Shown here piece after piece: positions 8,736 through 19,118 of a stretch of DNA of 64,000 nucleotides (positions within the stretch are counted from its first letter, which is position 1; each line of letters starts with the position of its first letter). The translations under genes were made by a program, and so were the position numbers. The notes below the pieces were generated by a model. It saw nothing but the letters and a program-made list of their open reading frames with translations. It searched no databases and had not been told where the DNA came from. Source of the stretch: Puniceibacterium confluentis (lineage in GTDB: Bacteria > Pseudomonadota > Alphaproteobacteria > Rhodobacterales > Rhodobacteraceae); NCBI RefSeq assembly GCF_007923445.1, contig NZ_VOJI01000012.1:1-64000 (forward strand), read 5' to 3'.

Positions 8736-8762
8736 CTTTTTGTAAATGGGAATTTCCGCAAG

Positions 8763-8837
8763 TGGCAGCCCGTAGGGGAATCGAACCCCTCTTTCCAGGT
8801 TGAAAACCTGGCGTCCTAACCGATAGACGAACGGGCC
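8763..8837 (-). tRNA. tRNA-Glu (anticodon TTC)
   Basis: A 75-base cloverleaf on the minus strand. The acceptor stem is GGCCCGT with ACGGGCT (first pair G-U) plus encoded GCCA. The anticodon arm is CCAGG-TTTTCAA-CCTGG, giving anticodon TTC. The T arm is AGGGG-TTCGATT-CCCCT. The 3' end faces the broken integrase, the usual geometry of a tRNA used as an integration site. Confidence 0.96.
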
Positions 8838-8856
8838 AAAGCTTGGCGTGAGCCGG

Positions 8857-8885
8857 GTTCTAAGCAAACCCCGCTGTATGCGCAA
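8857..8885 (-). promoter_or_regulatory. Candidate promoter of tRNA-Glu
   Basis: On the minus strand TTGCGC (8885-8880) and TAGAAC (8862-8857) are separated by 17 bases, with the -10 element about 20 bases before the mature tRNA 5' end. Spacing and position fit a housekeeping sigma-factor promoter. Confidence 0.5.
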
Positions 8886-9004
8886 GCGTTAAATTGGCTA
8901 AAATGACGATGAAAGGAAAAGTTTTTCGACATCCCGGAAATCAAGCGCCCTGAAGGCATAAAACCAAACGGGAACAAAGGCTTGAAACATGCGGATTCCG
9001 AAGT

Positions 9005-10747
9005 TCAGACCACTTCCGCCGCATCTTCGAGGCGCAGTTGCACGGATCGGCGTCCATTCCATTCGTTGATTTCGAGGCGCCCGGCGAGGTGGAATCGCCG
9101 CCCGCCGTGATCACGCAGGGCTGTGCCCAGCGGTCCGTCGAACGCACCAAAGCAGATCGCCTCGATGCGCGCCCCGAGACCGTCTCCGAAGGTGATCTTG
9201 AGGTGACTCTGCCCGACCGGTTTGGCGAACAGAATGCTGACGTCGGGAAACACGTAACGCGGCGCGGCGGCGCCGGCTCCGAACGGACCGGCAGCCTCGA
9301 TCTGCTCCATCAGTTCCAGGCTCGCAGCGCCCGGCATCAGCACCCCGTCCAGCCGCAGGTCGACGGCCCCGCCCTGCCCGGCGCCCTGCCGTTCCAGCAA
9401 AGCCCCCAGACGGGTCATGGCGGCTTCCAGTTGGTCCTGCGCCACGGTGAGCCCGGCCGCCATCTTGTGCCCACCGCCCTTGATCAGCAGGCCCTCGGCG
9501 GCAAGCCGCTGGATCGCCGCGCCAAGATCGACCCCTGAAACCGAGCGGCCCGAGCCTTTGCCTTCCGCCCCGTCCAGACCGATCACGATGCTCGGGCGGT
9601 TGGTCATCTCCTTCAGGCGGGATGCCACAATGCCCACCACACCGGGGTGCCAGCCTTCGCCCGCGGCCCAGACCAACGGCCCGTCCACCCCCCGCGCCTC
9701 TGCCTGGGCTAGCGCGGCGGCGCGCACCGCGGCCTCGATCTCGCGGCGCTCGGTGTTGAGCAGGTCCAGCCGTTCGGCCATCGCCTGCGCCTCGTGCGGA
9801 TCGTCGCAGGCCAGCAGCCGCGCGCCCAGGTCTGCCTGACCGATGCGCCCGCCTGCATTGACGCGCGGGCCCAGCACAAACCCGAGGTGATAGGACGACG
9901 GCGCGGTCTCGAGCCGGGCAACATCGGACAGCGCCACCAGTCCGGGACGTTCGCGCCGCGCCATGACCTTGAGCCCCTGACGCACCAGGGCGCGGTTGAC
10001 CCCCACCAGCGGCGCCACATCCGCGACGGTCGCCAGCGCCACAAGATCCAGCAGCCCCATCAGATCCGGCCCCTGGCGCCCGGCGACGCGTATCTGCCGC
10101 CCGGCCTCGACCAGCATCAGGAACACCACACCGGCGGCACAGAGATGCGCCAGATCGCCGGATTCGTCCTGACGGTTCGGGTTCACCACGGCCAGCGCAT
10201 CCGGCAACGTCTCACCGCCAAGGTGGTGATCCAGCACAACCACATCCGCGCCCCGCGCCGCCGCGATCGGACCGTGGCTCAGGGTTCCGCAGTCGACACA
10301 GATGATCAGATCATGGCGCGCCGCCAGATCCGCCATGGCCGCGTCATTGGGGCCATAGCCTTCGTCGATGCGATCGGGAATGTACAGCGTGACCCGCTGC
10401 CCCATCTGCCGGAACCAGTCGATCAGCAGCGCCGCCGAGGCGCCTCCATCGACGTCGTAATCGGCAAAGACCGCCACCTTCTCCTGCCGGTCCGCCGCCG
10501 CCAGCACCCGCCGCGCCGCAGACTCCATGTCACGCAGGGACCGCGGGTCGGGCAGCAGGTCGCGCAGCGTCGGCGCCAGATAGGTCCGGGCGTCATCGGC
10601 GGCCACGCCGAGCCGCGCCAGCGTCTGGCACAGGGCGGGTGCCAACCCGGTCCGCTGCGCCATGGCTTCCGCCAACCGCTGCACGTCCGGCGCCGGGCCG
10701 ACCCAGCGTCTCCCGGTCAGCGAGGTCTCGACGGCCAGAAAGCTCAT
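9005..10747 (-). CDS. recJ: Single-stranded-DNA-specific exonuclease RecJ
   Basis: 5'-3' single-strand DNA exonuclease for recombination and mismatch/base-excision repair, cytoplasmic. It is a DHH phosphoesterase: metal-binding FADYDVDGGASAALL near residue 95, CVDCGT near 150, VVVLDHHLGG near 172, then the DHHA1 domain with KGSGRSVSGVDL and IKGGGHKMAAGLTV near residues 400-430, and a C-terminal OB-like domain. At 580 residues it is full length. It is on the same strand as glpX and hom but separated from glpX by a terminator-like hairpin. Confidence 0.96.
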   Translation of the reverse strand: MSFLAVETSLTGRRWVGPAPDVQRLAEAMAQRTGLAPALCQTLARLGVAADDARTYLAPTLRDLLPDPRSLRDMESAARRVLAAADRQEKVAVFADYDVDGGASAALLIDWFRQMGQRVTLYIPDRIDEGYGPNDAAMADLAARHDLIICVDCGTLSHGPIAAARGADVVVLDHHLGGETLPDALAVVNPNRQDESGDLAHLCAAGVVFLMLVEAGRQIRVAGRQGPDLMGLLDLVALATVADVAPLVGVNRALVRQGLKVMARRERPGLVALSDVARLETAPSSYHLGFVLGPRVNAGGRIGQADLGARLLACDDPHEAQAMAERLDLLNTERREIEAAVRAAALAQAEARGVDGPLVWAAGEGWHPGVVGIVASRLKEMTNRPSIVIGLDGAEGKGSGRSVSGVDLGAAIQRLAAEGLLIKGGGHKMAAGLTVAQDQLEAAMTRLGALLERQGAGQGGAVDLRLDGVLMPGAASLELMEQIEAAGPFGAGAAAPRYVFPDVSILFAKPVGQSHLKITFGDGLGARIEAICFGAFDGPLGTALRDHGGRRFHLAGRLEINEWNGRRSVQLRLEDAAEVV

Positions 10748-10787
10748 GATTGCCCCATATCGGGCGCCCTGTCCCGTTTCTTCTCTT

Positions 10788-10818
10788 CAAAAATACTCAG
10801 ATGACGCCCGGCGGGGCG
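10788..10818 (-). terminator. Terminator after glpX
   Basis: On the minus strand, 18 bases past the glpX stop, a short GC stem CGCCC/GGGCG (10818-10805) with a 4-base loop is followed by TCATCTGAGTATTTTTG. The same TATTTTTG tail after GC hairpins recurs between gcvH and gcvP. Confidence 0.5.
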
Positions 10819-10835
10819 GGTGCAACCGATACCGG

Positions 10836-11801
10836 TCAGCTCGTCGGGTTGCGATAGGTCATCCGCCGTACCGATCCGGTCTTGGACCGCATCAGTATCG
10901 TCTCTGTCGTCAGGTATCCGACCTCGCGCTTGATTCCCGCCACGAGCGAGCCGGAGGTGACGCCGGTGGCAGCAAAGATCACATGATCCGTCACCATCTC
11001 GTCACGGGCATAGATGCGGTCGAGATCGGTGATCCCGGCCTTGCGGGCGCGCGCCTTTTCATCGTCGTTGCGAAACAGCAGGCGGCCATAGATCTGCCCG
11101 CCCATGCACTTCAGCGCCGAGGCGGCCAGCACGCCCTCGGGGGCGCCGCCCGAACCCATGTACATGTCGATGCCGGTCACCAGAGGTTCGGCGCAATGCA
11201 TCACGCCGGCCACATCGCCGTCGGTGATCAGCCGGATCGAGGCGCCGGTGGCGCGCACCTCGTCGATCATGTCCTCGTGGCGGGGTCGTTCCAGAATACA
11301 GACGGTGATGTCGGTGGCGGCGCATTTCTTCGCCTTGGCCAGCGCCTTGACCCGCTCGGACGGCGACATGTCCAGCGTCACCACCCCCTGCTTGAAGCCC
11401 GGACCCACTGCCAGCTTGTCCATATAGACGTCCGGCGCGTGCAGCATCGTGCCGCGCGGGCCCATGGCAATCACGGTCAGCGCATTGGGCATGTCCTTGG
11501 CCGTCAGCGTGGTGCCCTCCAGCGGGTCCAGCGCGATGTCGACACCAGGTCCGTTGCCGGTGCCGACTTCTTCGCCAATGAACAGCATCGGCGCCTCGTC
11601 GCGTTCACCTTCGCCGATCACCACGACGCCGGCGATGTCGAGCATGTTCAACTGGGTGCGCATCGCATTCACCGCGGCCTGGTCAGCCGCCTTCTCGTCT
11701 CCGCGGCCGATCAGGCGGGCCGAGGCGATGGCGGCCGCCTCGGAAACGCGGGCAAGGCCAAGAGACAGCATACGGTCATTGAAATCGGTTGGCGTGGGCA
11801 T
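10836..11801 (-). CDS. glpX: Class II fructose-1,6-bisphosphatase GlpX
   Basis: Hydrolyses fructose-1,6-bisphosphate to fructose-6-phosphate in gluconeogenesis, and in the Calvin cycle where present; metal-dependent and cytoplasmic. Family motifs: GEGERDEAPMLFIGEEVG near residue 60, DPLEGTTLTAKDMPNAL near 88 and GSGGAPEGVLAASALKC near 190. At 321 residues it is normal length. I chose the ATG at 11801 (MPTPTDFNDRMLSL), since upstream codons add a non-conserved tail. It lies downstream of hom and the Nudix gene, a common Rhodobacteraceae order (hom-glpX-recJ). Confidence 0.96.
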   Translation of the reverse strand: MPTPTDFNDRMLSLGLARVSEAAAIASARLIGRGDEKAADQAAVNAMRTQLNMLDIAGVVVIGEGERDEAPMLFIGEEVGTGNGPGVDIALDPLEGTTLTAKDMPNALTVIAMGPRGTMLHAPDVYMDKLAVGPGFKQGVVTLDMSPSERVKALAKAKKCAATDITVCILERPRHEDMIDEVRATGASIRLITDGDVAGVMHCAEPLVTGIDMYMGSGGAPEGVLAASALKCMGGQIYGRLLFRNDDEKARARKAGITDLDRIYARDEMVTDHVIFAATGVTSGSLVAGIKREVGYLTTETILMRSKTGSVRRMTYRNPTS

Positions 11802-11893
11802 GTGCGCGTTCCTGTACGGCTTTGAATTGCCCGCAACACCTACCCCGGCCCATGGCATCGGTGCAAGTCGGCGCTGGGGCTCTTTCGTCGCGA

Positions 11894-13571
<1,678 letters not shown>

Positions 13572-13681
13572 GGCGGGTCTCCTGAAATGATGTCCGGGGG
13601 TTCGGATTTTTGTCAGGCGATGCTGTAGCCCGTTCGCCGGGGCGGTGCAACGGTGCGCCGGGCGCCCGCCGTGGCCCGGGG

Positions 13682-13969
13682 TCAGAACGGGTCAGAGACG
13701 CCGCGGCGCATCCGTGCCCGGGTTGCCGCGTCGACCACCGGCCCGCTCAGCCGGGCGGCCCGCGCCCGCAGCGCCCCGGCCCGGCCCAGAACTCCGGCCC
13801 GCATTTCCGGTGTCGCGCGGGGGGGCGCACCCTGCAAAAGGGTTTCGATCGGCACCAGACGGGGATAGGGCGCGGTCGCCACACCAGGCGTCTGGGTGCT
13901 GTCCAGTTCCGGGAACTGGGCGCAGGCACACAGCAGCAGAGTGGCAGGCAACAGGCGTAACACAGTCAC
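13682..13969 (-). CDS. Small putative lipoprotein
   Basis: A 95-residue protein with a lipoprotein signal peptide (TVLRLLPATLLLCAC; lipobox Cys near residue 14-16), so probably membrane-anchored. The rest is Ala/Arg-rich with a helix-like stretch RAGVLGRAGALRARAARL. No known domain was recognised. It lies 34 bases beyond the cytochrome c gene end and about 110 bases from hom, all on the minus strand. Similar short lipoproteins are common in this bacterial family; function unknown. Confidence 0.65.
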   Translation of the reverse strand: MTVLRLLPATLLLCACAQFPELDSTQTPGVATAPYPRLVPIETLLQGAPPRATPEMRAGVLGRAGALRARAARLSGPVVDAATRARMRRGVSDPF

Positions 13970-14003
13970 TGGGATCCCTTCGTCCGGTCCGGTTCCGACA
14001 GTT

Positions 14004-14426
14004 CTAGCGGGAAACCTGGATCGATTCGAGATATTCCGCCAGCGCCACCAGCTTACGCGGCGTCGGTGTCATCTTTCCGTCTCCCGAGTCGTAGGGAACA
14101 AGATCGCCCTGCAACAGACCGCCGAATTCCGGCATGCCCGGGCCGTCCAACCGGGTCGAGCGGGCATAGCCGTCGATGGTGGACATCACCTTGGCGCGTG
14201 GAAACCTGTCCCGGTGGCGCACGGAAATCAGCGTCAGGTCCTTGGGCGCCTTGACCATGGCCCGGGCCATGGGACCATCCCCCCTGGCATCCGCCCCGTG
14301 GCAGACCGAACAGTTCTGCTGGAACAGGGCCCGCCCGTCGCTGGGCTGCGGCATCGAATCCCTGGGCGCGCAGGCCCCGATTGTCAAAGCCGCGACCGCG
14401 CCGACTGCAAATGATGTCCGGACCAT
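14004..14426 (-). CDS. Cytochrome c, putative lipoprotein
   Basis: Small class I cytochrome c of 140 residues. Signal and lipobox are at residues 1-19 (ALTIGAC), so it may be lipid-anchored and face the periplasm. Heme is attached at QQNCSVCHGADARGDG (CxxCH near residue 37-41). A likely axial Met sits in DGPGMPEFGG near residue 100. It would carry electrons, but the partner is not evident from the neighbours. I chose the ATG at 14426 because the upstream frame is not signal-like. Confidence 0.85.
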   Translation of the reverse strand: MVRTSFAVGAVAALTIGACAPRDSMPQPSDGRALFQQNCSVCHGADARGDGPMARAMVKAPKDLTLISVRHRDRFPRAKVMSTIDGYARSTRLDGPGMPEFGGLLQGDLVPYDSGDGKMTPTPRKLVALAEYLESIQVSR

Positions 14427-14607
14427 TGCGCTGGTCTCCCTTGATGTGATGCCTGCGCCATCTGTTGCCCGCAAGATGTGGTGATTCAAGCCCAATTCGC
14501 ACCGCAGCACCTTGATCTGCGTCAAGTCCCGGCGGACAAAGGCGCCCGGACCACCCGGGTACCACCCGACGGTTCCCCCGCCCCGCAACCGTTTCCGGAG
14601 ACCGCCC

Positions 14608-15045
14608 ATGCCCCTTGCCGCCCTGATCATGCTGGCCGCCGGATTCGGCATCCCGGTTCTTGCCGCGCTGAATTCAGCGCTGGGAACCCGCATGGGATCG
14701 CCCGCCGCCGCGGCGGCGATCCTGTTCTGCGTCGCGCTGTCAGCCACCCTGATCGTGGTCCTGATCACCGGACCCTCGGCGCTGGCCCGGGCGGCAGGAG
14801 CGCCGAAACATCTGTTTCTCGCCGGGCTGTTCGTTGCCTTTTATGTCCTGACGATCACCTATATCGCGCCGCGGATCGGGGTGGGAAATGCCGTGTTCTT
14901 TGTCCTGCTGGGGCAGTTGTTCAGCGCCGCGGTGATCGACCACTACGGCCTGTTCGGCGCGCGGATCAGCCCGCTGACACTGTCGCGGGCCACGGGAATA
15001 GCACTGATGACACTGGGCGTCTGGGTGACACAGCGGGTGGGATAG
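14608..15045 (+). CDS. DMT-superfamily transporter, YdcZ/DUF606 family
   Basis: A 145-residue, very hydrophobic inner-membrane protein with about five membrane segments: ALIMLAAGFGIPVLAALNSA, AAAILFCVALSATLIVVLI, LFLAGLFVAFYVLTITYIA, AVFFVLLGQLFSAAVI and ATGIALMTLGVWV. This matches half-size DMT transporters of the DUF606 (YdcZ) family. Substrate unknown. The start at 14608 follows the spacing CGGAGACCGCCC-ATG. It is transcribed alone, divergent from the cytochrome c gene and convergent with the DUF3047 gene. Confidence 0.75.
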   Translation: MPLAALIMLAAGFGIPVLAALNSALGTRMGSPAAAAAILFCVALSATLIVVLITGPSALARAAGAPKHLFLAGLFVAFYVLTITYIAPRIGVGNAVFFVLLGQLFSAAVIDHYGLFGARISPLTLSRATGIALMTLGVWVTQRVG

Positions 15046-15052
15046 TGCCGGT

Positions 15053-15697
15053 TCAGTTCACCGACAGGCCGCTGACCCGGGCCTCGATCATGCTGTCGGT
15101 GTCATCGCTGTCGGCGGAAATCGCGATTCCCACCAGCGCGCCGGGCTGACCGCCAAAGGCCTTGCCGTAATCCCCCGCCAGATTGACCCGTTCCGAGGCC
15201 TGCCCGGTACCGGCCGGGCGCAGCACCACGGTTTTCCCGCGCGCGCCCAGATAGGGGCTGTCCAGAATGGCGCCGCGCCCCTCTGCACCGCCCCAGACAT
15301 AGACCAGCACCCGGACCGCGTTTTCGCCCAGGAGTTTGCGCACGCTGGCGCCCTGCAGCGCCCGCGCCTGCTCTTGCGGCAGAAAGACGAAGTACAGCGC
15401 CAGATTGCGATCGTCGCCGCCCTTGCGGGACAGGTTGGTGGCCGGAACCCCCTTGCTGACCGACCAGGACCAGCTTGCGGCCTGCGATGTCCACTGCTCC
15501 TGCGGCAACGGCTTGTAGGTCAGCGACACCGAGCCGTCGGACTGCACCGTCAGGGTATTGCCCTGGTAGCCGTATTTGTTCTGCGAAAACAGCGAGAATT
15601 TCTGTTGTTTCCACCCGCCGTCAAACGCCACGGGTGCGGCGCCGGCAGCTGTGGTCAGCGACAGCAGCGTCAGGATCGTCAGAATCGGACGTTTCAT
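15053..15697 (-). CDS. DUF3047-like exported protein
   Basis: A 214-residue protein with a cleavable signal peptide (MKRPILTILTLLSLTTAAGA). The mature part has the layout of DUF3047 proteins: an early DGGWKQQKF and SLTYKPLP region, LALYFVFLPQEQARAL in the middle, VLVYVWGG and a C-terminal GIAISADSDDTDS. The family is thought to be periplasmic and beta-sheet rich; its role is unknown. The ATG at 15697 has GGAG upstream. It sits downstream of lolCD on the same strand with a 130-base gap, so it is probably a separate unit. Confidence 0.65.
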   Translation of the reverse strand: MKRPILTILTLLSLTTAAGAAPVAFDGGWKQQKFSLFSQNKYGYQGNTLTVQSDGSVSLTYKPLPQEQWTSQAASWSWSVSKGVPATNLSRKGGDDRNLALYFVFLPQEQARALQGASVRKLLGENAVRVLVYVWGGAEGRGAILDSPYLGARGKTVVLRPAGTGQASERVNLAGDYGKAFGGQPGALVGIAISADSDDTDSMIEARVSGLSVN

Positions 15698-15828
15698 GGC
15701 AACTCCTCCGGTTGCGCCACATGCTACCGGCAGGGCGGCGAAAAGCACCCGACGTTCCCGTGAGCCGGGTGTGAGCCCGCACCACAGGCGGCTCGCCGCG
15801 CGACAGCGCCGCGTCCCCTGTGTTGCGG

Positions 15829-16512
15829 TCATTCCGCGCGCAGCAACCCCTGATCCAGCCGCAGCGTCCGATCCATCCGCGCCGCAAGGTCGAGGTTGTG
15901 GGTGGCGATCACCGCTGCCATGCCGGTCGCGCGCACCAGGGCGATCAGGGCGCCAAAGACTTGGTCAGAGGTTGCGGAATCGAGGTTTCCGGTCGGCTCG
16001 TCGGCCAGCAACAGCTTGGGATTGTTCGCCATCGCCCGACAGAATGCGACGCGTTGCTGCTGCCCGCCCGACAACTCGGCCGGCCGGTGATGTGCGCGGT
16101 CGGACACAGCGACACTGTCCATCAGCGTCATGGCCCGCTGTTCGGCGGTCTTGCCCGGCGTGCCGTTGGCAAGCTGCGGCAGAACGATGTTTTCCAGGGC
16201 GCTGAACTCGGGCAGCAGGTGGTGGAACTGGTAGACAAACCCGACATCGGCGCAGCGGACGGCGGTGCGCCTGCGATCCGACAGGCCGGTCATGTCGGTC
16301 CCGCTGATCGCCACCCGGCCCGCATCCGGCGTATCGAGCAGCCCGGCGATGTGCAGCAGCGTGGATTTGCCAGCGCCCGACGGCGCGACAAGCGCCACGA
16401 TCTCGCCCGGCCGCACCGTCAGATCTGCACCGCGCAGCACCTGAACTTCGCCCGGCAAGCCCTTGAAATATGTCTTTTCGATGCCTTCAAGGCGCAGGAT
16501 CACATCACTCAT
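15829..16512 (-). CDS. lolD: Lipoprotein-releasing ABC transporter ATPase LolD
   Basis: ATPase that powers release of outer-membrane lipoproteins from the inner membrane. Walker A is [11 protein letters not shown] near residue 42, the Q loop is [12 protein letters not shown], the signature is [12 protein letters not shown] near 145 and Walker B is [12 protein letters not shown] near 168. At 227 residues it is typical. Its start overlaps the end of the permease gene by 8 bases, so the two are translationally coupled. FHHLLPEF after the Q loop is characteristic of LolD rather than MacB. Confidence 0.93.
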   Translation of the reverse strand: MSDVILRLEGIEKTYFKGLPGEVQVLRGADLTVRPGEIVALVAPSGAGKSTLLHIAGLLDTPDAGRVAISGTDMTGLSDRRRTAVRCADVGFVYQFHHLLPEFSALENIVLPQLANGTPGKTAEQRAMTLMDSVAVSDRAHHRPAELSGGQQQRVAFCRAMANNPKLLLADEPTGNLDSATSDQVFGALIALVRATGMAAVIATHNLDLAARMDRTLRLDQGLLRAE

Positions 16513-17791
16513 AACGCAGCGCCTCGACCGGGTTCATCCGCGCCGCGCGGCGGGCGGGAAAGATCGTCACGATGAAGGACAGCCCCAGCGACAGCGCCAC
16601 AGCCGAAAGCACATCGTTGAGCCGCAGTTGCGCCGGAAGCTGGTAGATTCCGCGCACCGACGGATCCCAGACGCCACCGCCGGAGAGGTAGTTCACCAGA
16701 CTGAATATCGGGTCGATATAAAGCGCGAACAGGCAGCCCAGAACCACGCCAAGAGCCGTGCCGATCAGGCCGGTAAAGGCGCCGCAGATGAAAAACACCC
16801 GCAGAACGGACCCTTCACTCAGCCCCATGGTGCGCAGGATGCCAATATCGCGCCCCTTGTTCTTGACCAGCATGATCAGCCCGGAAACGATGTTCATCGC
16901 GGCAATCAGCACGAGGATCGAAAGGATGATGAACATGACATTGTCTTCGATTTCCAGCGCCCGAAGGAAGCCGCCGCTGGCATCCTGCCAGGTCCAGACC
17001 AGACCGCGCTCGCCCACTTGCTGCAACAGCGGGGCCGCATATGTATCGGCCTCTTCGGGGTCCTCGACAGAAATCTCGAACTCGTCGACAACGTCTTCGC
17101 GGTTGAAATACAGCTGCGCCTCGGCAATCGGCATGTAGACCCGCGTGCGGTCAATGTCATAGCGCCCGGCAGTGAAGATATACACGACCTCGTAGACCTT
17201 TACGCGCGGGCTGATGCCGAACGCGGTCTTGACCCCGTCGGGGGAGATCAGCTTGACGGAATCGCCAAGGCCCACACCTATTTCGCGGGCAACCCCCGAC
17301 CCGATGGCAATCCCGTCGTTGAAGCGGGTGATGTCGCCCTGCGCCGTGTCGGGATCGGCGATGCGGGGAATTGTTGCGAGATTCTGCTCGGAAATGCCGA
17401 AGACTTCTATCCCGGCATTGCGGTTGTTCGCGGTCGCCATGACCTGGCCCTTGACCAGTGGCGCCACTCGAAGGACACCGGGCACCTGCGCGATCCTTGC
17501 CGCCGTGGCGTCGTAGTCGGAAATGGTGCGCGAAACCCGCCCGATCTCGTCTTCCTGGCTGGTGTAATAGACGGTGACATGGGCGCTGGACCCGAGGATC
17601 GTATCGACAAATTCGGTGCGGAACCCGGATCTTACGGCCAGAGTCGCGATCAGCGCAAAAACCGCGAGGGTGATGCCGATCAGGCTGATCCAGGTCATCA
17701 CGCTGACCCCGCCTTCGGCGCGTTTGGCGCGCAGATAGCGCCAGGCAATCATCCATTCGAACCCGGCAAAGGGTGGTGGAGTACGGGCCAA
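16505..17791 (-). CDS. lolC: Lipoprotein-releasing ABC transporter permease (LolC/LolE type)
   Basis: Inner-membrane permease that hands lipoproteins to LolA. A membrane helix covers about residues 28-50 ([20 protein letters not shown]). A large periplasmic domain spans about 50-275, then three helices follow in the FtsX/MacB domain ([60 protein letters not shown]). The N-terminal [14 protein letters not shown] and C-terminal [11 protein letters not shown] are hallmarks. A single permease gene with lolD suggests a homodimeric LolF-type arrangement, common in alphaproteobacteria. Confidence 0.92.
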   Translation of the reverse strand: MARTPPPFAGFEWMIAWRYLRAKRAEGGVSVMTWISLIGITLAVFALIATLAVRSGFRTEFVDTILGSSAHVTVYYTSQEDEIGRVSRTISDYDATAARIAQVPGVLRVAPLVKGQVMATANNRNAGIEVFGISEQNLATIPRIADPDTAQGDITRFNDGIAIGSGVAREIGVGLGDSVKLISPDGVKTAFGISPRVKVYEVVYIFTAGRYDIDRTRVYMPIAEAQLYFNREDVVDEFEISVEDPEEADTYAAPLLQQVGERGLVWTWQDASGGFLRALEIEDNVMFIILSILVLIAAMNIVSGLIMLVKNKGRDIGILRTMGLSEGSVLRVFFICGAFTGLIGTALGVVLGCLFALYIDPIFSLVNYLSGGGVWDPSVRGIYQLPAQLRLNDVLSAVALSLGLSFIVTIFPARRAARMNPVEALRYE

Positions 17792-17999
17792 GGTGTTTGC
17801 CTTTCACGGTGTCTGATCGGGCTGGAACGTGGCCCCTGCGGGGCGCAGGGTCAAGTCGCCGCAAGGATTTCCGCCAGTGTGCAGTGCGCCCGTCTAGGCC
17901 CATTCGCGTGATATGGAAAGCATATGCGCGACCGGATCGGGTGATGCGGCAGTTTCCGGCCTCTTGCCCCGGTCGTGCGGGCTCCACATAATGCGCGCC

Positions 18000-19118
18000 A
18001 TGACAGGACCCCGATACACCCCGCTTGTTCAGACGCTGCCTGCAACCGTGCCGTTTGTCGGTCCCGAAGTGCAGGAGCGCGAGACGGGCCAGACCTTCCG
18101 CGCCCGCCTTGGTGCGAATGAAAATGTCTTTGGCCCGTCGCCCATTGCCATCGCGGCGATGGAACGCGCAGCGGCGCAGATCTGGAAATATGCCGACGCG
18201 ACGAGTTTCGAGCTCAAGGCAGCGCTGTCGGAACGGCTGCGGGTCAGCCCGCAGAACCTGATCATTGGCGAAGGCATCGACGGCTTGCTGGGGTATCTGG
18301 TGCGGCTTCTGGTCGCCGACGGCGACAGGGTCGTGACCTCGGACGGGGCCTATCCCACGTTCAACTACCACGTGACCGGATTTGGCGGCGCCCTGGTCAA
18401 GGTGCCCTACCGCGATGACCGCGAGGATCTGGCGGCGCTGATCGCCAGGGCGGCCGAGGTGGACGCCAAGATGGTCTATCTGGCCAATCCCGACAATCCG
18501 ATGGGCAGCTGGCACAGCGGCGCCGACATCGAAGCGGCTCTGGACGCCCTGCCCGACGGCACCCTGCTGATTCTGGACGAGGCCTATATCGAGTTTGCCC
18601 CGGAAGATGCGGTGCCGCGCATTGATGCCGCCGACCCGCGGGTGATCCGGTTGCGCACCTTCTCCAAAGGGTATGGCATGGCCGGGGCGCGGGTGGGCTA
18701 TGGAATCGCGGCACCGGAGCTGATCCGCAGCTTTGACAAGATCCGCAACCACTTCGGCATGAACCTTGCGGCGCAGGTCGGAGCCCTGGCAGCCTTGCAG
18801 GACGAGGCCTGGCTGCGGCAGGGGATCACACAGGTGCGTGATGCCAAGGCGCGGATCGGCGCAATTGCCGAAGCGAACGGCCTGCGCGCGCTGGCCTCGG
18901 CCACCAATTTTGTCGCGGTGGACTGCGGCCGGGACGGCGATTTCGCCCGCGCGGTGCTGCGCGCGCTGGTGGCGCGGGGGATCTTTGTCCGGATGCCGTT
19001 CGTGGCGCCGCAGGACCGCTGCATCCGGATCAGCGCCGGCACGCAGGCCGACCTCGACGCGCTGGCCGAGGCCCTGCCACAGGCGCTGGAAGAGGCCCGC
19101 GCCGCGGTTCAGGCCTGA
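18000..19118 (+). CDS. PLP-dependent aminotransferase, class I/II (HisC-like)
   Basis: Fold-type I aminotransferase of 372 residues resembling histidinol-phosphate aminotransferase. Motifs: NENVFGPSP near residue 40, SDGAYPTFNYHV near 118, NPDNPMGSWHS near 160, LDEAYIEFAPEDA near 190 and the PLP lysine in TFSKGYGMAGARVGYG near 225, plus C-terminal CIRISAGT. A biosynthetic hisC probably exists elsewhere, so this may be a paralog acting on another amino acid; the substrate is unknown. ATGs at 17991 and 18000 are both possible; I chose 18000. It is divergent from lolC and convergent with the next aminotransferase, overlapping by 10 bases. Confidence 0.87.
   Translation: MTGPRYTPLVQTLPATVPFVGPEVQERETGQTFRARLGANENVFGPSPIAIAAMERAAAQIWKYADATSFELKAALSERLRVSPQNLIIGEGIDGLLGYLVRLLVADGDRVVTSDGAYPTFNYHVTGFGGALVKVPYRDDREDLAALIARAAEVDAKMVYLANPDNPMGSWHSGADIEAALDALPDGTLLILDEAYIEFAPEDAVPRIDAADPRVIRLRTFSKGYGMAGARVGYGIAAPELIRSFDKIRNHFGMNLAAQVGALAALQDEAWLRQGITQVRDAKARIGAIAEANGLRALASATNFVAVDCGRDGDFARAVLRALVARGIFVRMPFVAPQDRCIRISAGTQADLDALAEALPQALEEARAAVQA

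Noticed and set aside
17157-18752. Minus-strand frame crossing the lolC/aminotransferase intergenic region
   Set aside because: It joins the antisense of one gene with an alternative frame of another; no coherent protein.
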